A DNA stretch of 39,206 bases, from NCBI GenBank assembly GCA_902826305.1, contig CADEEH010000025.1:1-39206 (forward strand). Direction: 5' to 3'. The stretch is from an uncultured Burkholderiales bacterium (GTDB taxonomy: Bacteria > Pseudomonadota > Gammaproteobacteria > Burkholderiales > Burkholderiaceae_E). Shown here one piece after another: positions 17,119-24,890 of this stretch. The stretch's first letter is position 1; each line of letters begins with the position of its first letter. A program made the position numbers and the translations under genes. Below the pieces are notes generated by a model. That model searched no databases and was not told where the DNA came from. It saw nothing but the letters and a program-made list of their open reading frames with translations.

Positions 17119-18863
17119 ACGATACCGTGACCTCTGCCCGTCCAGCCACCGCCCCGGCTCACTCCGGTTCGCCCGCCTCGCGCACCTGGCAGTCGATCTG
17201 CCTGGTGATCGCGTCGGTGGCGCTGGGCGCCTGCGCGGCGCTGCCGCCGCAGGACATGCGCTCGGCCGCCGACTTCCAGCGTCAGGCGAGTGTCGAGGAC
17301 AGGCCGGTGACACGGCCGGTGCGCGCGGTGAGCAGCTTCTCCGAGTCGCTCGCCTGCATGGACCGCATGCTCCGCGATCACAAGGTCGGCTCGACGCTGA
17401 TCACCAGCAAGCAGATCCCGGACATGTCGGGCCGCGCGCCGGTGGGGACGAAGGACATCGTCATCACCACGCTGTCGCAGATGTCGCGCGTCAGCAATGC
17501 GTTCCGGTTCGTCGACTACGAGGTCGACCTGCTGCGCCAGGACACGGTCCAGAACCTGACCGGGCTGCTGTTGCATTCGAACCAGATCCAGTTGCAGCGG
17601 CCGCTGCTGTACGTCTCGGGTGCCATCGTCTACATCGACCAGTCGGTGCTGTCGAACCAGGCCAACGTGGGTGTGTCGGGCAGCCGGCTCGACGCCGGCA
17701 TCTCCGGCGACAAGAATGCAAGTGTGCTCGGGCTCGAACTGCACCTGGGCGAGTTCCGCACTCGTACGCTGATCCCGGGCATCGACGCGGCCAACGAGAT
17801 CGTCGTCGGCTCGCGCGGGCAGGGCGCCGACGTCGCCGCCAAGATCGGCCGCTACGGGCTGCAGTTCACTCTGTCGCGCGAGGCGACGATCGGTACCGGC
17901 GCCGCGGTGCGCACGCTGGTCGAGCTCGGCATGATCGAACTCGTCGGCAAGTGGGCCCGCGTGCCGTACTGGCAGTGCCTGATGACCGACACGACCCATC
18001 CGGAATTCCAGCGCCAGATGCGCGACTGGTTCGAGGAGATGGATGCCCCGGCGCGGCAGCAGATCGCGGCACGGGGCCTCGCGGCGCGCGGCTACCTGGC
18101 CGACGCGGGACGCGCCGATCCGGCGGCGATGCGTGACGCGCTGGCGCGATTCCAGGCCGGCGAACGGGTCGTCGTCAGCGGCGAGCTGACGTTCGAGACC
18201 TACGAACGACTGATGCGCGACTACGTCGCGCTCGACGAGCAGGGGCGTTTCGCCAAGGTGGGCTGGCCGGCGTCGTTTGCCCCGGGGGGCACGAGCGCGC
18301 CGGTTCCGTATCCCGCGCCCGCGCCGCTCGACCTGACGCTGCGCATCGCCAACAACAACTTCAACGAAGGGGTGTTCGACGCGGGCCAGCGGATCTATCT
18401 GTCGGCGACACTGTCGCGCGCCGGTCACCTGTACTGCTTCTACCAGGATGCAAACGGGCGCGTGAGCCGCCTGTTCCCGAATCCGTTCCAGCGCAGCGCC
18501 CAGGTGGTCGGTTCCAGTGCGGTCCGCATGCCCGACTGGATGTCCGGCATGCCGGGCTACGCGATCGAGTCGCTGAATGCCGGCACCGAACGTGTCGCCT
18601 GTCACGCGACCGACCAGGACGTGTTCGCCGCGTTGCCGGAGCCGCTGCAGGGCCAGGCGATCCTGCCGCTGGCCGGTGTCGCGTCGCTCGACGTGGTCGA
18701 CCAGGCGTTCTCGCAGATCACCACCGGCGCGACCCGCCGGACCCTGAGCTGGGAGGTTCGTGCGTTGCCGGTGCCGGCCGCCCCGCCGTCGCCGTCGCCG
18801 GGGACATCCCAGTCGGCCCCTCAGTCGACATCTCCGTCCTCCTCCGGCTCGGCACCTCGCTGA
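17115..18863 (+). CDS. CsgG/HfaB-like outer-membrane secretion lipoprotein with C-terminal DUF4384-like domain
   Basis: This 582-residue precursor starts at GTG 17115, coupled to the previous stop (GTGA). A hydrophobic segment ends in the lipobox LGAC with Cys at about 40. Residues about 74-275 resemble CsgG/HfaB: ITSKQIPDMS, MSRVSNAFRFVDYE, YVSGAIVYIDQSVL, LGLELHLGEFRTRTLIPG, and IVVGSRGQGADVAAKIG followed by RTLVELGMIELVGK. Residues about 318-375 look like a peptidoglycan-binding or repeat-like helical segment. From about 405 there is a DUF4384-like domain (LTLRIANNN, YLSATLSRAGHLYCFYQDANGRVSRLFPN). CsgG alone is about 280 residues, so this is a multi-domain version. It probably forms the outer-membrane pore exporting the two small proteins before it. 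Confidence 0.8.
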   Translation: MNDTVTSARPATAPAHSGSPASRTWQSICLVIASVALGACAALPPQDMRSAADFQRQASVEDRPVTRPVRAVSSFSESLACMDRMLRDHKVGSTLITSKQIPDMSGRAPVGTKDIVITTLSQMSRVSNAFRFVDYEVDLLRQDTVQNLTGLLLHSNQIQLQRPLLYVSGAIVYIDQSVLSNQANVGVSGSRLDAGISGDKNASVLGLELHLGEFRTRTLIPGIDAANEIVVGSRGQGADVAAKIGRYGLQFTLSREATIGTGAAVRTLVELGMIELVGKWARVPYWQCLMTDTTHPEFQRQMRDWFEEMDAPARQQIAARGLAARGYLADAGRADPAAMRDALARFQAGERVVVSGELTFETYERLMRDYVALDEQGRFAKVGWPASFAPGGTSAPVPYPAPAPLDLTLRIANNNFNEGVFDAGQRIYLSATLSRAGHLYCFYQDANGRVSRLFPNPFQRSAQVVGSSAVRMPDWMSGMPGYAIESLNAGTERVACHATDQDVFAALPEPLQGQAILPLAGVASLDVVDQAFSQITTGATRRTLSWEVRALPVPAAPPSPSPGTSQSAPQSTSPSSSGSAPR

Positions 18864-18889
18864 CCGTCCCGACCACACCGGCCGCGGTC

Positions 18890-19810
18890 ATGGCGCGCCT
18901 GCCTTCATGCCTCGGCGTTGTTGTCCTGTCGGTGATGGTGGCGGCGGGATCCGCCCGCGCCGGGGTCGTGCTCGAGACCGCGCCGGGTCAGCTCGCGACA
19001 CAACCGGGGGCCCAGGACATCGCCGAACCGGTCGCGGCGCTGCACATGCAGGCACGTGCGCAGTGGCAATCGGGCGGGTCCTCGCAGCCCTCGTCGCAAC
19101 CCTCGTCGCAACCCTCGTCGTTGACCGCGCTCGGCCTCGTCTACCTGCACGGCTGCGGCGTCGTGCGTGACGTGATGCGTGCCGCGCAGTTGCTGCAGCA
19201 GTCGGCGGCACAGGGTGATCCGCTCGCGCGCATCGCGCGCGCCTGGTGTGTCGCCGACGGCTGCGACGGCCGCCCGGACCGCGAGGCGGCGCTCGCCACG
19301 ATCGACCAGCTCGCGACCGATTCGCCGCGTGCCGTGTACCTGAAGGCGTTGCTGGCGCGCGAGGCGGGGTCGCGGTCGCTGGCACAGACGCGGCACATCC
19401 GCGCCGCGATCGACGCCGCCGCCGACCGCGGTGATGCCCAGGCGCTGAACGAGCGCGGCATCGAGGCCTGGGAACGCGGCGCGTCCGAGCAGGCGATCGA
19501 GGCGTTCCGCCGCGCCGCCGCAGCGGGCAGTCCCGCGGCGCGCCGCAATCTCGAGCGGACGAACCGGGCGGATGCGGCGTTCGTGCCCGCGCCTTCCCGC
19601 GTCGATGTCACCGTCACCGATCCGAAGCTCGCCGCGATGCTGGCGACGACACCGGCGCCCGCGGATGAGGATGCCGAACGACTCAGGCGGTTTGCCGAGT
19701 CGGCGCTCGCCGCCCGCCCCGTCGATACCGGCTCCATCCTCGAGCGTGACGGCTCGCCGCTGATCGACCTGCTCGAACCGGATCTGCGCGAACGCTGCCC
19801 GCGCGATTGA
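18890..19810 (+). CDS. Periplasmic Sel1-like repeat protein
   Basis: A 306-residue protein with a signal peptide (LGVVVLSVMVAAGSARA). The middle has Sel1/TPR-like helical pairs: LTALGLVYLHGCGVVRDVMRAAQLLQQSAAQGD, then ARIARAWCVADGCDGRPDREAAL and ALNERGIEAWERGASEQAIEAF. These typically act as adaptor scaffolds. A short PSSQ repeat tract precedes them (residues about 66-77). The C-terminal 80 residues are polar and unassigned. It starts 26 bp after the CsgG-like gene and ends 3 bp before the convergent gene, so it seems the last gene of the module. A role assisting assembly or export of the amyloid-like proteins is an inference from position. Confidence 0.75.
   Translation: MARLPSCLGVVVLSVMVAAGSARAGVVLETAPGQLATQPGAQDIAEPVAALHMQARAQWQSGGSSQPSSQPSSQPSSLTALGLVYLHGCGVVRDVMRAAQLLQQSAAQGDPLARIARAWCVADGCDGRPDREAALATIDQLATDSPRAVYLKALLAREAGSRSLAQTRHIRAAIDAAADRGDAQALNERGIEAWERGASEQAIEAFRRAAAAGSPAARRNLERTNRADAAFVPAPSRVDVTVTDPKLAAMLATTPAPADEDAERLRRFAESALAARPVDTGSILERDGSPLIDLLEPDLRERCPRD
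19085..19120 (+). repeat. 12-bp tandem repeat, three copies, inside the Sel1-like gene
   Basis: Three 12-bp units (CARCCCTCGTCG) encode QPSS three times. Units 2 and 3 are identical and unit 1 differs only by CAG for CAA. Being a multiple of three, copy-number change would alter linker length without shifting frame. Confidence 0.85.
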
Positions 19811-19813
19811 GTG

Positions 19814-20815
19814 TCACTTCACGGCGGTCGGCACCGCGGGCGCGAGGCCCGCGGTCTTCAGGAACGTCCGGGTCTCCCGCCACCACGGCATCTCGTCGGT
19901 CCAAGGCAACGCGACGTTCAGGTTGATGTCCCAGCCGCCCCACACGATCGCGCCGTCGGCGTGTTCGCGGACCGTCTGCAGCTGCAGCTTCCAGAAGCCG
20001 GGTTCGATCGGGTCGAGACTGCGCGCCTTCGATGCTTCGTGGTACTGCGGCCACAGGAACGGATAGACCACTTTGCCGAAGCGGCGCGCCTCGCGGATGT
20101 TGGCCGCCGCGAACCGCCGCCAGCCTTCGTAGTCGTCGTAGAACGCATACAGCGACGGTGCGTGGAAGTCGATCAGGGGCAGGATCGGCACCAGCGCATC
20201 GTTCTCCTTCTGCCAGCTCCGGTAGGCCGGGCTGTCGGGCGCCTGGATCGCGCGCCAGTAGTCGCGCAACGGCATCAGTCCGTACAGGCCGATCGTCATC
20301 GGGCCGGCGCTGCGCAGCCACTGCAGCGTCTGCACGTACTTGCCGATCGACCGCGTGACCGACCGCGTCGACCCCTGCAGATCCCAATGTTCGATGTCGA
20401 TCACCACCGGCCCGCCGTGCCGGACGACCTCGGCGCCGACGGCCCGGGTCAGCGCCTCGTCCGGCAGTCCGTCGTCGACCTTGCGATCGGGCCAGAACCG
20501 ATGCGCGGTCAGGTTCGGCATCCAGCGCAACCCGAAGCTCGACAGATCCGGCTTGTCGGCGTAGGCGGTGGCATCGAACAGTGCGAAGCCGTCCGCCGCC
20601 GGTGCACCGGGCGACACGCCCGGCATCGCCGCGCCGCTGGCGCCAGGGCCCGACGAGGCGGCGTTTGTTGTGCCCGCGGTTGTCGATGCGGGCGTGGCGG
20701 CCAGTGCCGCGTCGTCCGGTCGACGGCAGGCGGCGACCCAACCGCCGGCGCTCAGCCCGGCGAGCCGGCGCAACAGGTGTCGACGAACCTGCGGATCGGG
20801 GGCGGTGACTGCCAT
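19814..20815 (-). CDS. Tat-type lipoprotein resembling a distant GH56 (hyaluronidase-like) glycoside hydrolase
   Basis: This 333-residue protein starts with a twin-arginine-like sequence (RRHLLRRLAGLSAGGWVAAC) and a lipobox with Cys at 30. A low-complexity Ala/Ser/Thr/Gly linker follows to about residue 75. The rest matches the order of GH56 landmarks by eye: PVVIDIEHWD (DxE, Asp140 and Glu142, where GH56 has the catalytic D-x-E), TIGLYGLMPLRDYW (like WGYYGFPDCYN), HAPSLYAFY (like FPSIYL), VVYPFLWPQYHE (like VYTRPTYD) and DGAIVWGGWD (like GVVIWGS). A TIM-barrel hydrolase on the cell surface that cuts or trims the polysaccharide is inferred. It is 11 bp downstream of aceE. Other TIM-barrel hydrolase families remain possible. 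Confidence 0.6.
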   Translation of the reverse strand: MAVTAPDPQVRRHLLRRLAGLSAGGWVAACRRPDDAALAATPASTTAGTTNAASSGPGASGAAMPGVSPGAPAADGFALFDATAYADKPDLSSFGLRWMPNLTAHRFWPDRKVDDGLPDEALTRAVGAEVVRHGGPVVIDIEHWDLQGSTRSVTRSIGKYVQTLQWLRSAGPMTIGLYGLMPLRDYWRAIQAPDSPAYRSWQKENDALVPILPLIDFHAPSLYAFYDDYEGWRRFAAANIREARRFGKVVYPFLWPQYHEASKARSLDPIEPGFWKLQLQTVREHADGAIVWGGWDINLNVALPWTDEMPWWRETRTFLKTAGLAPAVPTAVK

Positions 20816-20826
20816 CGGTCCGCGCG

Positions 20827-23592
20827 TCAGACGCTCCAGGACGGGGCCTGCCCGGTGTCGATGCCGAGCAGCCGTGCCGCCTCGATCGCCCGCTGCGGCG
20901 GCAGCCGGGTGTCCTGCACCAGCGCCACCAGCGCCGCATGGGCGATCGCGGCCGCGTCGATCTCGAAGAAACGGCGCAACTGTGCCCGTGTATCACTGCG
21001 ACCGAAGCCGTCGGTGCCGAGCACGACATACCGACGGCCCGCCGGCAGGTAGGCGCGGATGCTCTCGGCATGGGCGCGCACGTAGTCGGTGGCGGCGACG
21101 ATCGGTCCGTGTGTGTCGGCCAGCGCCCGCGCGACGTACGGCGTGAAGCGATCATCGCCCTGGGCATCCCCGCCGGCCAGCCGCAACTCGCGTTCGCACC
21201 GGTGGCCGTCGCGTGCCAGCTCGGTGTAGCTGGTCACGCTCCAGACGCCGGCGTCGACGCCGAAGCGGTCGCGCAGCAGGGCGGCGGCGGCGATCACCTC
21301 GTGCAGGATCGCACCGGAGCCGAACAGCTGCACCTGGAGGGATTCGTCGACCGGCGAGACGTTGCCGCCGGTTGCCCGCGGTGGTGACGGCAGTCGCCAC
21401 AGCCCGCGCAACACGCCGTCGCGTGCCTCATCGGGCAGGCTGGGTTGGGGCAGGTTCTCGTTGACGACCGTGACGTAGTAGAAGACGTCGCGTTGCTCGG
21501 TCAGCATCTCGCGTGCGCCCGCATCGACGATCACCGCGAGTTCACCGGCGGTCGCCGGATCGTAGGCGCGGCAGTTCGGTATCGTCGCCGCCACCAGCAG
21601 GCTGCTGCCGTCCTGGTGCTGCAGGCCTTCGCCGGCCAGGGTCGTACGACCCGAGGTCGCGCCGATCAGGAAGCCGCGGGCGCGCTGGTCGGCGGCCGCC
21701 CAGATCAGGTCACCGACGCGCTGGAATCCGAACACCGAGTAGTAGATGTAGAACGGCAGCATCGGCAGCCCATGCACCGAATAGCTGGTCGCCGCCGCCG
21801 ACCACGACGCCAGGGCGCCGGCCTCGCTGATGCCCTCCTCGAGGATCTGGCCGTCCTTGGCCTCGCGGTAGGTCAGGATCGAGCCGATGTCCTCGGGTTC
21901 GTAGCGCTGGCCGACCGACGAGTAGATCCCGATCTGCTTGAACAGGTTGGCCATGCCGAACGTACGGGCCTCGTCGGCGACGATCGGCACGATGTGGCGC
22001 CCGATGCCCGGATCCTTCAACAGTCCGCCGAGCATCCGCACGAAGGCCATCGTGGTCGACATCTCCTTGCCGTCGGCCTCCAGCGCGAAACGTCCCCAGC
22101 TCTCGATCGCGGGTACCTTCAATGGCTCGCAGCGCGCATCACGCGCCGGCAGGTAGCCGCCCAGCGCGGCGCGCCGTGCATGCAGGTAACGGATCTCCGG
22201 GCTGTCCTCGGCGGGCCGGTAGAACTCGAGATTTTCGGTCGCCGCGTCCGACAGCGGCAGGTTGAAGCGATTGCGGAACTCGAGCAGCGCATCGCGGTCC
22301 AGCTTCTTCTGCTGATGGGTGGTCATCCGGCCCTGGCCGGCCGCACCCATGCCGAAGCCCTTCTTGGTCTGCGCCAGCACAACCGTCGGCTGGCCCCGAT
22401 GCGCGGCGGCGGCGTGATAGGCGGCGTGGATCTTCACCAGGTCGTGCCCGCCGCGGCGCAGCCGGTCGATCTGTTCGTCGGTCATGCCCTGCGCGAGCCT
22501 GGCCAGCGCCTCGTTCTGGCCGAAGAAGTGATCGCGGTTGAAGCGGCCGTCGTTGGCCGCCAGCGTCTGGAGCTGACCGTCGACGGTGCCGGCGAACGCG
22601 CGCAGCAGATCGCCGCGGACATCGCGGGCGAACAGGCCGTCCCAGTCCGATCCCCAGACCAGCTTCACGACGTTCCAGCCGGCGCCGCCGAAAAGTGCCT
22701 CGAGTTCGTCGACGATGCGGCCGTTGCCGCGCACCGGTCCGTCCAGTCGCTGCAGGTTGCAGTTGATGACGAACACCAGGTTGTCGAGCCGCTCACGCGA
22801 GGCCATCGTCAGCGCCGACATCGATTCCGGCTCGTCCATCTCGCCGTCGCCGAACACCCCCCAGACCTTGCGTGTGGCCATGCCCGGCTGGGCGACCAGC
22901 CCGCGATGCTCCAGGTAGCGCATGAAACGCGCCTGGTAGATCGCGAGGATCGGGCCCAGCCCCATCGATCCGGTGGGGAACTGCCAGAAGTCGGGCATCA
23001 GCCACGGATGCGGATACGAACTCAGCCCGCGTGTGCCGGCCGCACGGGCGCCGAGTTCCTGCCGGTAGTGGGCAAGCGCGGATTCCTCGAGCCGTCCCTC
23101 GAGGAACGCGCGGGCATAGACGCCGGGGGCCGAATGCGGCTGGAAGAACACCAGGTCGCCGAGCGAGCTGGCGTTGCGGGCGCGGAAGAAGTGGTTGTAG
23201 CCGACCTCGAACAGGTCGGCCGCCGATGCATAACTGGCGATGTGGCCGCCGAGTTCACCATAGGCGCGGTTCGCGCGCACCACCATCGCCAGCGCGTTCC
23301 AGCGCATGATCGACGCCAGGCGTTCCTCGATCGCCAGGTCGCCGGGAAACGGCGGCTGCGCATCGACCGGGATCGAGTTCACGTACGGTGTGTTCGGCGA
23401 CGCGCGCCACGGCACGTGGTGCTTGCGGGCCAGACGCACCAGCTCGTCGAGGATGAACGCGGCGCGTTCGACGCCGGCGCGTTCGATCAGCGACGACAGC
23501 GCGTCGCGCCACTCGTCGGTCTCGGCGGGATCCAGGTCTTCGAGCACGGCATCCAGGGCCGCGATCGCGCGGTTCAGCGACAGGTCGGTCAT
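20827..23592 (-). CDS. aceE: Pyruvate dehydrogenase E1 component, homodimeric type
   Basis: This 921-residue enzyme is slightly longer than E. coli AceE (887). It decarboxylates pyruvate with thiamine diphosphate and acetylates the lipoyl domains of E2. The ThDP motif is VWGVFGDGEMDEPES, with the downstream NCNLQRLDGPVRGNGRI. Other landmarks are NTPYVNSIP, GHIASYASAADLFEVGYNHFF, QTKKGFGMGAAGQGRMTTHQ, IVPIVADEARTFGMANLFKQIGIY and TSGRTTLAGEGLQHQDG, all in the expected order. ATG 23592 gives the usual MTDLSLNRAI start; ATG 23619 is less likely. No E2 (aceF) or E3 (lpd) gene is nearby, and the flanks are EPS-type genes, which is unusual. Confidence 0.95.
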   Translation of the reverse strand: MTDLSLNRAIAALDAVLEDLDPAETDEWRDALSSLIERAGVERAAFILDELVRLARKHHVPWRASPNTPYVNSIPVDAQPPFPGDLAIEERLASIMRWNALAMVVRANRAYGELGGHIASYASAADLFEVGYNHFFRARNASSLGDLVFFQPHSAPGVYARAFLEGRLEESALAHYRQELGARAAGTRGLSSYPHPWLMPDFWQFPTGSMGLGPILAIYQARFMRYLEHRGLVAQPGMATRKVWGVFGDGEMDEPESMSALTMASRERLDNLVFVINCNLQRLDGPVRGNGRIVDELEALFGGAGWNVVKLVWGSDWDGLFARDVRGDLLRAFAGTVDGQLQTLAANDGRFNRDHFFGQNEALARLAQGMTDEQIDRLRRGGHDLVKIHAAYHAAAAHRGQPTVVLAQTKKGFGMGAAGQGRMTTHQQKKLDRDALLEFRNRFNLPLSDAATENLEFYRPAEDSPEIRYLHARRAALGGYLPARDARCEPLKVPAIESWGRFALEADGKEMSTTMAFVRMLGGLLKDPGIGRHIVPIVADEARTFGMANLFKQIGIYSSVGQRYEPEDIGSILTYREAKDGQILEEGISEAGALASWSAAATSYSVHGLPMLPFYIYYSVFGFQRVGDLIWAAADQRARGFLIGATSGRTTLAGEGLQHQDGSSLLVAATIPNCRAYDPATAGELAVIVDAGAREMLTEQRDVFYYVTVVNENLPQPSLPDEARDGVLRGLWRLPSPPRATGGNVSPVDESLQVQLFGSGAILHEVIAAAALLRDRFGVDAGVWSVTSYTELARDGHRCERELRLAGGDAQGDDRFTPYVARALADTHGPIVAATDYVRAHAESIRAYLPAGRRYVVLGTDGFGRSDTRAQLRRFFEIDAAAIAHAALVALVQDTRLPPQRAIEAARLLGIDTGQAPSWSV

Positions 23593-23682
23593 CAGAAGGC
23601 TCCAGGGCGGCGCCGGCACCGGATCGCCAGGTGCAAGGGGACGATCGGGACTGCCGGCTGCACGTTTTCCCCCTCCCGGGCG

Positions 23683-24807
23683 TCAGGGAACCGGGTGCGG
23701 GGACACATAGTGTCGCCCAATCCGCCCGATCGGTGCGAACGGACCCTGGGGCGGCCGCCCGCCACGGATTCCGGGATGGCGCTTGACATCGGCAGACGGC
23801 GAGTCGCCGTAGCGCTGCTCGCGGGGGGTGTTCGGGTTCATCAGGCCGTAGTTCCCGCCGTCGCGGTAGTCCTCGATCCAGACATCGTCGAACTGGTACC
23901 GGTCGGCCCAGGCGACGAACGAGATCCCCCACGGCCCGTTGTAGCGGCCCAGCCCGACGTAACGGTCGTCGAACGTGTAGTCGAAACGCCGCAGCACGAA
24001 ATCGATGGCGCCGTTGAATTCGCCGTGCTGGTGCAGCACGATGCCTTCACTCGCCGAACGCGCGCTGACGTTCTCGACGATCAGCGAGCGCATCACGTCG
24101 CTGCCCTGGTTCTGGATCAGGTCGCCGTGGAAGCCGTCGCCGATGCCGGACGACGCGCCGAGACCGCCGATGCCGTGGCACGCGGAGTTCTGGATCACCA
24201 CGTCGCGTTGCCGGCGGGCGGTGGCCGCGTCGACGCCGTCGGCGTTGCGGATCACGAAGCAGTCGGCCTCGGCATTGCCGATGTCGATGAACGCACCTTC
24301 GACGAAGGAGACACCGGCCTGTTCGAGCCTCAGCGCCATCGCCCCCGGGATGCGCGGGTGGACGTTGGTCGCACCTTCGGGTCCGTTGTCGTTGGGCAGC
24401 TTGCCGGGCTCGCAGCCGGGCTGCACCTCGAGTTCCATCTGCAGGCCGATCACGCGCACGTGGCGCCCGCCGACGATCCAGATCGGATGGGTGACCGGAC
24501 GCTCGCCGCGGAACTCCAGGATCACATCCTCGGTCGGCGGCAGCTGCACCCAGTACGCCTGGCCCGCACACAACACGCTCCAGGCCGGCATCGGGGCGAG
24601 CTTGAGATCCTGCGGGATGCGCAAGCGGCGCGGCTTGTCCATCACCGGGGGAACGGCGGTGACCGTCCAGGCAGCCGAGGCGCGGGTCGCCTCGCCGACG
24701 GTGGCCTGCCGCGCGGGGTCGGCCGGCTGGGCGAGGACGGCCCCGGACAGGCTGCTCGTCGCCAGCAGCAGCAGGAACAGCGGGACGGGTGCCTGGTGCA
24801 TCATCAT
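23683..24807 (-). CDS. Secreted right-handed beta-helix-like protein
   Basis: A protein of 374 residues at most with a signal peptide (VPLFLLLLATSSLSGAVLA|QP). It begins with three consecutive ATG codons (24807, 24804, 24801), so the exact start is ambiguous by two residues. The mature part has beta-helix-type rungs: HPIWIVGGRHVRVIGLQMEL, VSFVEGAFIDIG, DCFVIRNADG, RDVVIQNSACHGIGG, RSLIVENVSARSASEGIVLHQHG, DFVLRRFDYTFDD and YQFDDVWIEDY. The N-x-D-G/N-x-S spacing suggests a pectin-lyase-like fold. This fold is common in polysaccharide lyases and epimerases, so an EPS-modifying enzyme is possible, but no catalytic residues can be assigned. It might alternatively be a non-enzymatic matrix protein. 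Confidence 0.65.
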   Translation of the reverse strand: MMMHQAPVPLFLLLLATSSLSGAVLAQPADPARQATVGEATRASAAWTVTAVPPVMDKPRRLRIPQDLKLAPMPAWSVLCAGQAYWVQLPPTEDVILEFRGERPVTHPIWIVGGRHVRVIGLQMELEVQPGCEPGKLPNDNGPEGATNVHPRIPGAMALRLEQAGVSFVEGAFIDIGNAEADCFVIRNADGVDAATARRQRDVVIQNSACHGIGGLGASSGIGDGFHGDLIQNQGSDVMRSLIVENVSARSASEGIVLHQHGEFNGAIDFVLRRFDYTFDDRYVGLGRYNGPWGISFVAWADRYQFDDVWIEDYRDGGNYGLMNPNTPREQRYGDSPSADVKRHPGIRGGRPPQGPFAPIGRIGRHYVSPHPVP

Positions 24808-24890
24808 CCGTTCGGTGCGGCGGCCGGCTCGCAAGGCCCGGCCCTGCCCGTCGGAGGTTCGCGCCGGGCCGACCGTCCCGGCGTCGCGTG

